Shown: positions 50,455 through 60,029 of the stretch, piece by piece
Layout of the letters: each line of letters starts with the position of its first letter
How positions within the stretch are numbered: the stretch's first letter is position 1
DNA from: Clostridium_AW malenominatum
Lineage (GTDB): Bacteria > Bacillota > Clostridia > Clostridiales > Clostridiaceae
DNA length: 64,000 nt
NCBI RefSeq assembly: GCF_039521365.1
Contig: NZ_BAAACF010000001.1
Location: 806,001 to 870,000 of the forward strand
Direction: 5' to 3'
Notes under the pieces: model-generated
Told to the model about the DNA's origin: nothing
The model's database searches: none
Seen by the model: only the letters and a program-made list of their open reading frames with translations
Made by a program: the position numbers and the translations under genes

Positions 50455-51096
50455 TTAGCATATAGGTTCTTCCCACCAACCAAAAGCAACTCTACCTGAA
50501 GCTGCTAAATTCGGTGTTTCTGGGTTAGATAAAAAGATTAGGAAAGAACCTCCAGGTGGAAATATAAATTTTCCTTGTTCATCATCTACCAAGGTAGATT
50601 CAGGCAGACCACGTCGTACAAAAGCCTTAATACCCCCTGTTGGATCTCCCTCCACATTTGTTGCATATTGAAGTTTTATCCTAGGACATGGCAAAGGACA
50701 AAGTGCTAAGTTGGCAGGTGTTACTAGTGTTGAATCCTGAGGTGTTCCAGGGGGGGTAGTGTTAAACCAGATTTGGGCTCGGAAGGGTCCTTCAGATACA
50801 TCCGTCACAGTCCAAACTGTTACATGCAAGTTTACTCCTGAATTCATAGGATTATATAGCCTTGCCCAGGCGCTAGTGCCTTTCCCAAAGGTGAGATTAT
50901 CAGCATATCCCACGAAGTATTTTCCTTCCAAAGATTTAGCTAAGTTAATTGGTACAGAAACGGCATAGTCCAATGATGGTTTATTTATGGAAGGTTGAGC
51001 AGGATAACAACATTGAGGACATCTATGACATTGATTATAATAATTCTGACTATTTTGACAGTGTTCGCAGTAATTTCCATTAGGGTAGTTGTACAT
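50455..51096 (-). CDS. Cys-rich N-terminal protein, DUF6143-like, possible spore surface protein
   Basis: 213 residues. The first 32 residues are rich in Cys, Asn and Tyr (CEHCQNSQNYYNQCHRCPQC). The rest is a beta-rich domain (NLTFGKGTSAWARLYNP, NLHVTVWTVTDVSEGPF, IFPPGGSFLIFLSN) recalling the DUF6143 family; I am not certain of that name. There is no signal peptide. The Cys/Tyr/Asn-rich head is reminiscent of cross-linked spore coat proteins, and a sigma-K-like promoter lies upstream, so mother-cell expression is a fair guess. AAAGGAGAC precedes the ATG. Confidence 0.7.
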   Translation of the reverse strand: MYNYPNGNYCEHCQNSQNYYNQCHRCPQCCYPAQPSINKPSLDYAVSVPINLAKSLEGKYFVGYADNLTFGKGTSAWARLYNPMNSGVNLHVTVWTVTDVSEGPFRAQIWFNTTPPGTPQDSTLVTPANLALCPLPCPRIKLQYATNVEGDPTGGIKAFVRRGLPESTLVDDEQGKFIFPPGGSFLIFLSNPETPNLAASGRVAFGWWEEPIC

Positions 51097-51127
51097 AAGC
51101 TATGTCTCCTTTCAATTATATTCACTG

Positions 51128-51154
51128 TATTATATGTGCTATCTTAAGAAAGGT
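51128..51154 (-). promoter_or_regulatory. Sigma-K-like promoter candidate
   Basis: On the minus strand AC (51153-51154), 16 bases, CATATAATA (51128-51136), matching the AC-N16-CATANNNTA consensus used by the late mother-cell sigma factor, about 32 bases upstream of the Cys-rich protein start. Confidence 0.4.
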
Positions 51155-51392
51155 TTACTTGATGGAAATGATGCCTTTTTACTTGGAGGTAGGGGGATTT
51201 TTCTTTTAAAAGATAATTTTGAAGATATTTATAAGTTATTTACAGTAATATATTTAAAATGTAAAATATCTACAATATTTTGTTAAAGTATGTCAATTTA
51301 ATGGTGTTCATGCTAAAATGTTCTTAGGATAAATTAGGAAGTATGTACAAATATTAAATATAATTATCATTGTTTTATTGGGAGGGAAAGAT

Positions 51393-51770
51393 ATGCAAGA
51401 GTGTATATTTTGTAATTATAATTCATCAGAAATAATATGTGAAAATAAGTTGGCCTTTGCCATAATGGATAAGTTTCCAGTAAATGAAGGGCATGTATTA
51501 ATAATACCTAAAAGACATTTCCCATTTTTCTTTGAAGCTACAGAAGAAGAAATAAAAGCTATATATAGCCTTATGCATGAAGTTAAGGAAATGATAGATA
51601 TACAGTATGAACCATCAGGATACAATGTAGGAATCAATGTAGGTTATTATGCTGGGCAGACAATAAATCACTTACATGTACATCTAATTCCAAGGTATAA
51701 AGGAGACGTAGAGAATCCTAGAGGAGGAGTTAGAAATATAAAGAAAGCCTTAGTTGCCTATGATGGGTAA
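51393..51770 (+). CDS. HIT family nucleotide hydrolase/transferase
   Basis: 125 residues. The histidine triad is NHLHVHLIPR (about residues 93-102), and the N-terminal CIFCNYNSSEIICENKLAFA has the CxxC typical of one HIT branch. It hydrolyses or transfers nucleotide phosphate esters such as Ap4A or AMP-linked adducts. The start is ATG 51393 after GGGAGGGAAAG. The 3' end overlaps the next gene (PLD-helicase) by about 11 bases, so HIT, PLD-helicase and MazG-like genes form one coupled unit. Confidence 0.92.
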   Translation: MQECIFCNYNSSEIICENKLAFAIMDKFPVNEGHVLIIPKRHFPFFFEATEEEIKAIYSLMHEVKEMIDIQYEPSGYNVGINVGYYAGQTINHLHVHLIPRYKGDVENPRGGVRNIKKALVAYDG

Positions 51771-54279
51771 GAAAATTAATAAAATAATTAAAGTAAAAAA
51801 AAGAGAGCATGTAAACATTGCAGTAGAAGAAAACTTTGCATATAAAGAAGCCGAAATTTTGAGTAGCTGTATTACAGGAGATGGAAACCATCTTTTAGAT
51901 AAGCTGAAAATTTCTTTTAAGAGGGCTAAGTCAATTGATATAATAGTAGCTTTTTTAATGGAATCTGGAGTAAAGCTTATAGTGGAGGATTTGAAAGAAG
52001 CCATAAAAAGAGATGTGCCTATAAGAATACTCACAGGAAATTACCTTAATATAACTCAGCCTCAAGCTCTTTTTCTTCTAAAAGATGCCCTAGGTGATAA
52101 GGTAGATTTAAGATTTTATAATGTTGCTAATAAATCATTTCATCCAAAGGCTTATATATTTAAATATGAAGATGGAGGGGACATATTTGTTGGTTCCTCA
52201 AACATTTCAAAATCTGCTTTAACTGATGGAATAGAGTGGAATTATAGAATTCATAAAAATGGCCATGAGGTAGAATTTAAATACTACAAAGATGCATTTG
52301 AAAATCTTTTTAACAATTATTCCATCGTGGTAGATGATAATGAGTTGGATGGATATTCAAAGTCATGGAGAAGACCCAAGCTCTTTATAGATTTGGAAAA
52401 ATACGAGGATAATGAAGTAGAAGATAAAATAATAAACTACCCTTCTCCTAAAGGAGCTCAAATAGAGGCATTATATAAGTTGAAAAAATTTAGAGAAGAA
52501 GGTTTTGATAGAGGATTAGTTGTGGCAGCCACAGGTATAGGGAAAACTTATTTAGCAGCTTTTGATTCAAAGAATTTCTCCAAAGTACTATTTGTGGCAC
52601 ATAGAGAGGAAATTTTAAATCAGGCTAAAGAATCCTTTGTATGTGTTAGACCTGAAGCGAGTACCGGATTCTTTAATGGAGAGGAAAAAGTTAGGGATAC
52701 AGATATTCTATTTGCCACCGTACAAACCTTAGGTCAGAAGGAATATTTATGTGAAGAATATTTTAAAAGGCATCATTTTGATTACATAATTATAGATGAA
52801 TTTCACCATGCTGTATCTAAAAATTATACCAACATACTAGAGTATTTTACACCAAAGTTTTTACTTGGATTAACAGCTACCCCTGAGAGAATGGACAATA
52901 GAGATGTATTTGAGATATGTGATCATGAAGTAGTTTATGAAGTAAGGCTTAAAGAAGCAATTAATAAGGGATGGCTAGTACCTTTTAGATACTATGGTGT
53001 TTATGATGAAACAGATTACGGAAAGATAAGTTTTAAAAATGGTAAGTATGATGATCTAGAATTAGAAAAAGCTTTAATGATAGGTAAAAGAGCGGATTTA
53101 ATATTAAATCATTATAAAAAATATAATAGCAAAAGAGCTTTGGGCTTTTGCTCTAGCAGAAATCATGCGAATTACATGGCAAAATATTTTTGTGAAAATG
53201 GAATAAAAGCTTGTGCTGTAATGAGCGGAGATAAAATGGAATATTCCATGGAAAGAGGAGAAGCTATAGACAAACTAAAGGATGGAGAAATAAAAGTTCT
53301 TTTTTCTGTAGATATGTTTAATGAGGGATTAGATGTTCCTTCTGTAGACATGGTTATGTTTTTAAGACCAACTCAATCTCCCACAGTATTTTTGCAGCAA
53401 CTAGGTAGGGGGCTTAGAAGACATAATGATAAAAAGTATGTTAATGTGTTGGATTTTATAGGTAATTATAAAAAGGCTAATTTAATACCCTTTTTTATAA
53501 GTGGAGATATAAAAAATATAGATAAAAAAGGTAAGGGTGGGTATATTCCAGGGGAAGAAGAATACCCAGAAGATTGTATTGTAAATTTTGATTTTAGATT
53601 AGTAGATTTATTTAAGAAGTTAGCAGAAGAGCAAAGAAAGATAACAGATATAATCATAGGAGAATTTTATAGAGTAAAAGAGGAAATAGGGGAAAGACCA
53701 ACAAGGCTTCAAATGTATAAATATATGGATGATGATATTTATAGCAATATACGTTCAAAGGCTAAAATAAATATTTTCAATGATTACTTAGGATTTTTAC
53801 ATAGCATAAATGAGCTTTCAGAAGGTGAAAAGAAGCTTATAAATACAGTAGCACATGAATTTATAAAGAAAATTGAAACCACACCTATGACTAAAACCTA
53901 TAAAATGCCACTACTTTTAGCATTTTACAATAAGGGAGATTTAAAGCTTACTGTAACAGAAGATGAAATATATATGAGTTTTAAAGAATTCTACAGCAAG
54001 CCTTCTAATGGAGTAGATTTACTAAGGGATAAGTCTAGTAAGGACTATAAGACTTGGGGTAAAAAAGAGTATTTAAAAATAGCAAAAAATCCAAGAGATG
54101 CCTTTGTAAATTCAGCAGGAGAGTTCTTTAAAGAAAATGGTGACAGTTACTCATTAAGGGATGAGTTGAAAGAGTTTATAAATAATAGAATATTTGTGGA
54201 ACATTTTAAGGATGTTATTGATTATAGAATTAGTAGGTTTTATAAGGAAAGGTTGGAGAAAACTAATGAAGATATATAA
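51760..54279 (+). CDS. PLD-family nuclease domain fused to superfamily 2 helicase
   Basis: About 839 residues. The N-terminal phospholipase D-like domain has HPKAYIFKYEDGGDIFVGSS (HxK with the trailing GSxN; about residues 127-148), a single HKD motif expected to act as a dimer. The SF2 helicase follows: GLVVAATGIGKTYLAAF (motif I, about 255), FVAHREEI, IIDEFHHAVS (motif II, about 345), LTATPERMD (motif III), GLDVPSVDMVMFLRP and LQQLGRGLRRH (V-VI). A helical C-terminus of about 200 residues ends the protein, in the region where related proteins carry DUF3427. The start is unclear: ATG 51760 or 51763 inside the HIT gene's end. The nuclease plus translocase build is typical of anti-phage or DNA-repair proteins. 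Confidence 0.86.
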   Translation: MMGKKINKIIKVKKREHVNIAVEENFAYKEAEILSSCITGDGNHLLDKLKISFKRAKSIDIIVAFLMESGVKLIVEDLKEAIKRDVPIRILTGNYLNITQPQALFLLKDALGDKVDLRFYNVANKSFHPKAYIFKYEDGGDIFVGSSNISKSALTDGIEWNYRIHKNGHEVEFKYYKDAFENLFNNYSIVVDDNELDGYSKSWRRPKLFIDLEKYEDNEVEDKIINYPSPKGAQIEALYKLKKFREEGFDRGLVVAATGIGKTYLAAFDSKNFSKVLFVAHREEILNQAKESFVCVRPEASTGFFNGEEKVRDTDILFATVQTLGQKEYLCEEYFKRHHFDYIIIDEFHHAVSKNYTNILEYFTPKFLLGLTATPERMDNRDVFEICDHEVVYEVRLKEAINKGWLVPFRYYGVYDETDYGKISFKNGKYDDLELEKALMIGKRADLILNHYKKYNSKRALGFCSSRNHANYMAKYFCENGIKACAVMSGDKMEYSMERGEAIDKLKDGEIKVLFSVDMFNEGLDVPSVDMVMFLRPTQSPTVFLQQLGRGLRRHNDKKYVNVLDFIGNYKKANLIPFFISGDIKNIDKKGKGGYIPGEEEYPEDCIVNFDFRLVDLFKKLAEEQRKITDIIIGEFYRVKEEIGERPTRLQMYKYMDDDIYSNIRSKAKINIFNDYLGFLHSINELSEGEKKLINTVAHEFIKKIETTPMTKTYKMPLLLAFYNKGDLKLTVTEDEIYMSFKEFYSKPSNGVDLLRDKSSKDYKTWGKKEYLKIAKNPRDAFVNSAGEFFKENGDSYSLRDELKEFINNRIFVEHFKDVIDYRISRFYKERLEKTNEDI

Positions 54280-54574
54280 CAAATTAGTAAGAGATAAAAT
54301 ACCAGAAGTAATAGAAAAAAGCGGCAAGAAATGTGAAGCAGAAGTAGTTTCTAAAGAAGAACACTACATAAGACTGAAGGAAAAACTTAAAGAAGAGGTA
54401 GATGAGTTTTTAGAAGCGGAAAACATAGAAGAATTAGCTGATATTTATGAAGTTATAGCGGCACTAGCTTCTTTTGTTGGAAAAGGAGAAGTGGAGCTTA
54501 TGGAAGTTAGGGAGAAAAAGAGAGAGGAAAGAGGGGGATTTAGTGAGGGGGTAGTGCTTAGGGCGATTGAGTAG
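54266..54574 (+). CDS. MazG-like nucleotide pyrophosphohydrolase
   Basis: 102 residues. The helical NTP-PPase core has the ExxE-(12-28)-ExxD pattern in RLKEKLKEEVDEFLEAENIE and ELADIYEVIAALA. It begins MKIYNKLVRDKIPEVIEKSG, a signature of the phosphoribosyl-ATP pyrophosphohydrolase-like subfamily. It probably hydrolyses nucleoside triphosphates to monophosphates. The ATG follows GGTTGGAG and overlaps the helicase gene by 14 bases, so it is co-translated. It closes the HIT/PLD-helicase unit. Confidence 0.88.
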   Translation: MKIYNKLVRDKIPEVIEKSGKKCEAEVVSKEEHYIRLKEKLKEEVDEFLEAENIEELADIYEVIAALASFVGKGEVELMEVREKKREERGGFSEGVVLRAIE

Positions 54575-54886
54575 CATTTTTTATTATGGGGTTATAAGGA
54601 AACAAAGGTTAAGGATTATATTGCTACATATGCTGAATGTATATGTTTTGTGAAGATAGAGGAAAAAATAGAATGATATGAAAAGTTTTAAAGGGTTTTA
54701 AGTAAAAGTTGTCTGCGATTTATGTTTACTAAGATTAAGGTTTGGTGAGGGGGGATTTGATGGAATCGCGTTTTTACCCATAACTAATTGGGTTTTGAGT
54801 ATTTGTTAAGTTTTACGAATTTGTAAATAGAAAATATGTAAGTCTATTCACGAAAGAGTTTAATATTAGTTAGTTTGAGGTGTATT
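54575..54886. other. Intergenic region before the MORC/Z1 system
   Basis: About 310 bases with short, scattered A/T-rich stretches and no credible gene. I see no strong promoter or terminator: weak -35 candidates (TTGTTA near 54802) have no well-spaced -10. This separates the HIT/PLD-helicase unit from the next operon. Confidence 0.5.
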
Positions 54887-56341
54887 ATGAGAACTATTAA
54901 TTTGCCACCATATGCTCCAACCCTTATGGAGTCCACGAGAGCAATTGGTTACTCTCTTGAAGCTGCTATTGCAGATATTATAGATAATAGCATTACTGCA
55001 CAAGCATCCATGATAAGTATTAAATTTTTCCCGATCGGACAACCGTACATTTCTATTCTTGACAATGGATCTAGTATGACAGGAAATGAAATTAATGTTG
55101 CTATGCAATATGGGAGTAAAAATCCAAGAGAGGAAAGAGAACCAAATGATCTTGGTCGATTTGGACTCGGTCTTAAGACAGCATCGCTATCTCAATGCAG
55201 AAGGTTGACGGTGGTTAGCTTAAAGAATGGTGAACTTTCTGGTAGAAGATGGGATCTTGATTATGTACTACAAACTGGAGAATGGTCACTTATTATCCTT
55301 GAAGAGGATGAAATTAAACAAATGCCACAATTTAATGAACTTATTACACATGGGAATGGAACATTAGTAGTTTGGCAAAATCTTGATAGATTAAGTATTG
55401 GAGAAAGTGACTTTGTTACATCTTTGGGATTGAAAATGGATACAGTTAGAGACCATATATCATTAGTTTTTCACAGGTTTTTATCTGGAGAACAAGGATT
55501 AAAGAAAATAGATATATTAATAAATAGTGATAAATTGAAAGCGGCTGATCCTTTTTTAGCAAAGAAGAGTATTCAATCAATGGACGATGAGTCAATAATT
55601 ATTAGGGGACAGAGCGTAATTGTAAGACCATATATATTACCGCATACTTCGAAATTATCGGAATCTGAAATTAAAGAGTTAGGTGGTAAGGATGGTTTAA
55701 GAAGGAAACAAGGATTTTACGTTTATAGAAACAAAAGATTACTTGTCTGGGCAACTTGGTTTAGATTAATGAAGCAAGGAGAATTGTCAAAACTTGCAAG
55801 GGTTCAGGTTGATATTCCTAATTCACTTGATGATTTATGGACACTAGACATAAAAAAGTCAACAGCAATACCACCAGAGGAGATACGAAAAAATTTAGGA
55901 AATATCATTGAAAAAATTTCTGAAGGAAGTAAAAGAACTTGGACATATAGAGGTAAAAAAGAAATAGATGATTCAAAAATCCATATTTGGAACAGGATAA
56001 AGACAAGACAAAATGGAATTATTTACGAGATTAATAGAGATTATCTTCTAATAGAGAAATTACAAGATATTAGTATAGAAACTAAACAATTGTTGGAGCA
56101 GTTGCTATTACAAATAGAGGGTAATCTACCATTAAATTCATTATATATAGATCTAACAAGTGATGAGAAAGTTGAAAACGAAGTAAAAATTTCAGAAAGT
56201 GCAACAATCGATTTATTAATTCAATTGTTGTCAGGATGCAGAAACAATTTTGAAAGAGAGGAAATGCTAGAAAGATTGCTTTTGACTGAACCATTTTCAG
56301 AATATAGGGAAGTTATATATAGAAATTTTAAAAAGGGGTAA
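54887..56341 (+). CDS. MORC-like GHKL (Hsp90/MutL-type) ATPase
   Basis: 484 residues. The Bergerat ATP-binding fold shows the N box EAAIADIIDNSITAQAS, the G1 box YISILDNGSSMT and the G2 box RFGLGLKTASLSQCRRL. The following S5-like domain (RVQVDIPNSLDDLWTLDIKK) with the conserved lysine is as in MutL/MORC proteins, and a helical end completes it. MORC-like ATPases of this kind were described next to Z1, restriction-endonuclease and methyltransferase genes. It likely undergoes ATP-driven dimerisation to control DNA cleavage. The start is ATG 54887 after GAGGTG. The Z1 gene follows 6 bases after its stop. Confidence 0.9.
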   Translation: MRTINLPPYAPTLMESTRAIGYSLEAAIADIIDNSITAQASMISIKFFPIGQPYISILDNGSSMTGNEINVAMQYGSKNPREEREPNDLGRFGLGLKTASLSQCRRLTVVSLKNGELSGRRWDLDYVLQTGEWSLIILEEDEIKQMPQFNELITHGNGTLVVWQNLDRLSIGESDFVTSLGLKMDTVRDHISLVFHRFLSGEQGLKKIDILINSDKLKAADPFLAKKSIQSMDDESIIIRGQSVIVRPYILPHTSKLSESEIKELGGKDGLRRKQGFYVYRNKRLLVWATWFRLMKQGELSKLARVQVDIPNSLDDLWTLDIKKSTAIPPEEIRKNLGNIIEKISEGSKRTWTYRGKKEIDDSKIHIWNRIKTRQNGIIYEINRDYLLIEKLQDISIETKQLLEQLLLQIEGNLPLNSLYIDLTSDEKVENEVKISESATIDLLIQLLSGCRNNFEREEMLERLLLTEPFSEYREVIYRNFKKG

Positions 56342-56347
56342 AACAGA

Positions 56348-59095
56348 ATGAACAAAGTTAATATTGAAATGTTAGAAAGGTTTATTTCGGCAGTTATAAA
56401 CACAAAGTACAAGGAAATTCCACCAACTGAAGCTGAATTTATAAAGGAAGCAAATGATATCAGAAATATGACACAAGCAACTTCGCCTGTAACAGATGAA
56501 GAATATGAATATATATTAAAAAAGTTAAAGGCTTCAATGGTTATTATTATGGATGATGGAGTATATATTTATGACCCGAATAGCAAGCATCAATCGTGGT
56601 TACCAGCAAGGCGTGCTGATATTGATTTCTTCTATTGGAACAGATATAAAAAGTACCTTGAAGATGAAAGAGGATGGAATACAAGAGTTACTGCAACATT
56701 AGATAAGGTTTCGGATGAAATTATAGATTTGCTAGGTGACCCGAAAGATCCAACAAACTCTTTTCAGAGAAGAGGTCTTGTACTTGGAGATGTTCAGTCA
56801 GGTAAAACAGCAAATTATACAGCAATATGTAATAAAGCTGCTGATTGTGGATATAGGGTTATCATAGTTTTGGCTGGAATGATGGAAAACTTGAGAATAC
56901 AAACACAAGAACGATTAGATACAGAATTTGCTGGAAGAAGAAGCAAATATCTGTTAGACCCTAAAGCTGATCAGATTATAAAGAATACACCTTTTGGCGT
57001 AGGAAGAATTAATCCGAATAAAAGGATTTCTTGTTTTACATCTGTTAATACAGATTTTAATTCTGTTATCTTACAAAGCAATGATTTAACATTAACGAAT
57101 ATTAGTGAACCAGCAATTTTTGTTGTTAAGAAAAATAAAAAGGTGTTAAATAATTTACAAAGTTGGTTGGTTTCAAATAATGCAGATATGAATAATAAAA
57201 TAGATTTACCACTTCTATTAATAGATGATGAAGCTGATAATGCTTCTGTTAATACAAAAAAAGATGATCAGAATCCAGCGGCTATAAATGCTTCGATTAG
57301 AAATATATTGAATAGTTTTTATCAGGCATCATATTTGGGTATTACAGCAACCCCTTTTGCCAATATATTTATTAATCCAGAGACAAAAGATGCCATGATT
57401 GGAGATGATTTATTTCCAAGAGATTTTATATACGCATTATCACCTCCAACTAATTACATAGGGGCTGATGCGATTTTTGGTGGTAATGGAACATACACTA
57501 ATTCAGTTTTAAAGATTAAAAACGAAGAAATGGATAATTTTTTCCCATTTAAGCATAAAAAAGATGATGATATTTATGCCTTGCCACCAAGTATGTTTGA
57601 AGCAATAGGGTATTTTATGATTGTAAATGCAATAAGAGATTTCCGTGGAGATAATACCGAACATAGATCAATGCTTATAAATGTTAGTAGATTTACAGAT
57701 ATTCAAACAAAGATAAGTGAGCTAGTGAATGAGTGGCTTATAAAAGTCAGGTCAGAACTAAGAAATTATGCAGCATTAAATAAAGATGAGTCATCTCAAA
57801 TATATTCAATACGATTTCTGAAAGCAATTTGGGAAAAATATAAATTGGAGGGTATTGCAAGGTGCTCTTGGGTAGATTTGCAGCAGAAATTTTTATATAA
57901 AGCAGTAACTCCGATTGATGTACGTGCTGTAAACCAAAAAACAGGATCTGCAAGTCTAGATTATTATGCTCATAAGACAAATGGGTTTAGAGTAATAGCT
58001 GTAGGAGGGAATAGCTTATCTAGAGGACTTACGCTTGAGGGCTTATGTGTAAGTTATTTTTACAGGAATTCTCAAATGTATGATACTTTATTACAAATGG
58101 GAAGATGGTTTGGTTATAGAACAAATTATGATGACTTATTTAAGATATGGATGGCAGAAGAAGCAGTTGATTGGTATGGGTATATAACAGAAGCCACCAA
58201 TGAGTTAAAGCTTGAAATAGCAAGAATGAGAGCTGTTAATCAAACTCCCTCAGAATTTGGACTAAAAGTTCGTCAAGACCCTAGTTCTTTAATAGTTACG
58301 GCTAGGAATAAGATGAGGACAGCTACAGCGGTTACAAGACCTATTACTGTTTCAGGCAGACTCTTAGAAACACCAAGGCTAAAGAATGATAAAAATATTT
58401 TAAATTCTAATGAAAAAGCTTTCAAATTGTTTGTTGCTAATCTAGACAGCATAGGAACCGCAGTAGAAACTTCACAAACTGCGAAGTTATGGAAAGGCAT
58501 TCCCAAGGATTTAGTAGTCAATTTGCTCAGAAGTTTTGATACACATCCTTGGCATTTAGCTTTTCAGGGTAGAGCTCTTGCTGATTATATAGAAAATAAT
58601 ATCGAACTGTCAGATTGGGATGTTGCAATGCCTCAAGGATCAAGTGCAAATATATATACTTTAACAGGTGCATATAATGATATTGAAATTCGACCTGCTG
58701 TACGTACTGTAACAGAAGATAATAAAATGATCAAAATTAATGGGAGTAAGGTAAAAGTTGGTGCTGGTGGTTCTACCAGAATTGGTTTAACTGAAGATGA
58801 AATCAAAAAGGCTAAAATTGAATTTGCTAAAAATCATCCAAATAAGAATATTTCAGATAGTGGTTATCTAATTAAGGGAAGAAAACCTATATTAATGCTC
58901 CATGTGATTGAAAGTAAGGCAGAAGAAGGAAAGAAACTTTCTTCCAATATTCCAAAATATATTTTTGCTTTGGGAATTGGCTTTCCAGGTAATGATGATG
59001 GTACAAAAGTTGCTAATTATGTTGTTAATATGGTTGATTTAAAAAATTGGATTGAAATTGATGAAGATGAGGATGATGAAGATGTTATCGAATAA
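56348..59095 (+). CDS. Z1-domain ATPase/helicase-like protein
   Basis: 915 residues. Motifs are as in the superfamily 2-related Z1 proteins: Walker A LVLGDVQSGKTANYTAI (about 145-160), Walker B LLLIDDEADNASV (about 290), YLGITATPFANIF (motif III), VGGNSLSRGLTLEGL and DTLLQMGRWFGYR (motif VI with arginine, about 583). The C-terminal about 300 residues are uncharacterised (ITVSGRLLETPRLKND onward). By context it would translocate DNA or remodel complexes for the endonuclease. It overlaps the PD-(D/E)XK gene by 14 bases, and AAAGGGG lies at the end of the preceding gene before its start. Confidence 0.92.
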   Translation: MNKVNIEMLERFISAVINTKYKEIPPTEAEFIKEANDIRNMTQATSPVTDEEYEYILKKLKASMVIIMDDGVYIYDPNSKHQSWLPARRADIDFFYWNRYKKYLEDERGWNTRVTATLDKVSDEIIDLLGDPKDPTNSFQRRGLVLGDVQSGKTANYTAICNKAADCGYRVIIVLAGMMENLRIQTQERLDTEFAGRRSKYLLDPKADQIIKNTPFGVGRINPNKRISCFTSVNTDFNSVILQSNDLTLTNISEPAIFVVKKNKKVLNNLQSWLVSNNADMNNKIDLPLLLIDDEADNASVNTKKDDQNPAAINASIRNILNSFYQASYLGITATPFANIFINPETKDAMIGDDLFPRDFIYALSPPTNYIGADAIFGGNGTYTNSVLKIKNEEMDNFFPFKHKKDDDIYALPPSMFEAIGYFMIVNAIRDFRGDNTEHRSMLINVSRFTDIQTKISELVNEWLIKVRSELRNYAALNKDESSQIYSIRFLKAIWEKYKLEGIARCSWVDLQQKFLYKAVTPIDVRAVNQKTGSASLDYYAHKTNGFRVIAVGGNSLSRGLTLEGLCVSYFYRNSQMYDTLLQMGRWFGYRTNYDDLFKIWMAEEAVDWYGYITEATNELKLEIARMRAVNQTPSEFGLKVRQDPSSLIVTARNKMRTATAVTRPITVSGRLLETPRLKNDKNILNSNEKAFKLFVANLDSIGTAVETSQTAKLWKGIPKDLVVNLLRSFDTHPWHLAFQGRALADYIENNIELSDWDVAMPQGSSANIYTLTGAYNDIEIRPAVRTVTEDNKMIKINGSKVKVGAGGSTRIGLTEDEIKKAKIEFAKNHPNKNISDSGYLIKGRKPILMLHVIESKAEEGKKLSSNIPKYIFALGIGFPGNDDGTKVANYVVNMVDLKNWIEIDEDEDDEDVIE

Positions 59096-60017
59096 GGAAT
59101 TAATAAAAAAGTGGGATGAAATTCCATTTTATGGTGGTGGCTATAAGCGAATAGATAATACTCATCCAATTGAATGGTATATTGGTTATGAAGATATGAA
59201 TCAAAAGACAATTCTTTTATTAACTAATAATGACCCAGGAAATATTTCTTCCTCTAAATCAATAATTGCTTCAACAGGTCAAAGAAAGGATGGTAGATGG
59301 GCAATTTCCTTTCGATTAATCAAGAAGGGGAATGAGGATGTATTTATTCATTTGTGTTGGGACATTATAGAATCTTCTCGTGATAAATCGTTAGGATGTG
59401 ATACAGTTGACTACATTGTTGAAAGATATAATAAATGGCTAAAGTTAATGGAGCATCAGCGGCCAGAACTTATGGATGATACACACATAAAAGGGCTTAT
59501 AGGAGAAATGTTATTCTTAGAAGAGAATATAAAAAATGGTATGGAACTACAAGTAGCTGTAGATGGATGGATTGGACCAGATGGTGCAGATCAAGATTTT
59601 GTATATGTTAATGGATGGACAGAAATTAAGTGTATAGGAATATCAACAAATAGCATATCAATATCTTCTATAGAGCAATTAGATGCAGAATTACCAGGTT
59701 GGATTTGTGTATATTTTTTAGATAAGACAGCACCGGAAAATACAAAAGGATTTACGTTAGTGGAAAAAATTGAGGAATTAAGAAGTGTATTTGCAAATAA
59801 CGTAAGAGCTAGAGAAGTATTTGAAAATAAACTTTTTAAATATGGCTATAGTGATAGGAAAGAGTATAATGAACAGAGATATAAATTTGGTGGTAAAAAG
59901 AAGTATAAGGTTGATGATGACTTTCCAAGGCTTATTAAGTCAAATATTCCATTTGAAATAATATCAGCTAAATACAACATTAGTTTAGCAGGAATCGAAG
60001 GTTGGAGATTAAAATAG
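59082..60017 (+). CDS. PD-(D/E)XK nuclease-like protein (DUF4420/PF14390 type)
   Basis: 311 residues. The nuclease core appears as an upstream glutamate in GLIGEMLFLEEN (E about 142), the metal aspartate in GADQDFVYVNGW (D about 172) and the WTEIKCIG dyad (E about 181, K about 183). These fit a PD-(D/E)XK fold, and this family is described as a PD-(D/E)XK motif protein always near Z1 genes. An acting restriction endonuclease is likely (inference). The start is ATG 59082, nine bases after GAGG and 14 bases inside the Z1 gene, hence coupled. The AIPR gene follows after 12 bases. Confidence 0.87.
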   Translation: MLSNKELIKKWDEIPFYGGGYKRIDNTHPIEWYIGYEDMNQKTILLLTNNDPGNISSSKSIIASTGQRKDGRWAISFRLIKKGNEDVFIHLCWDIIESSRDKSLGCDTVDYIVERYNKWLKLMEHQRPELMDDTHIKGLIGEMLFLEENIKNGMELQVAVDGWIGPDGADQDFVYVNGWTEIKCIGISTNSISISSIEQLDAELPGWICVYFLDKTAPENTKGFTLVEKIEELRSVFANNVRAREVFENKLFKYGYSDRKEYNEQRYKFGGKKKYKVDDDFPRLIKSNIPFEIISAKYNISLAGIEGWRLK

Positions 60018-60029
60018 GAGTGAATGAAT

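Noticed and set aside
51089..51286. 65-codon frame upstream of the HIT gene
   Set aside because: It begins inside the divergent Cys-rich gene's leader, has no ribosome binding site and covers the sigma-K-like promoter region; probably non-coding.
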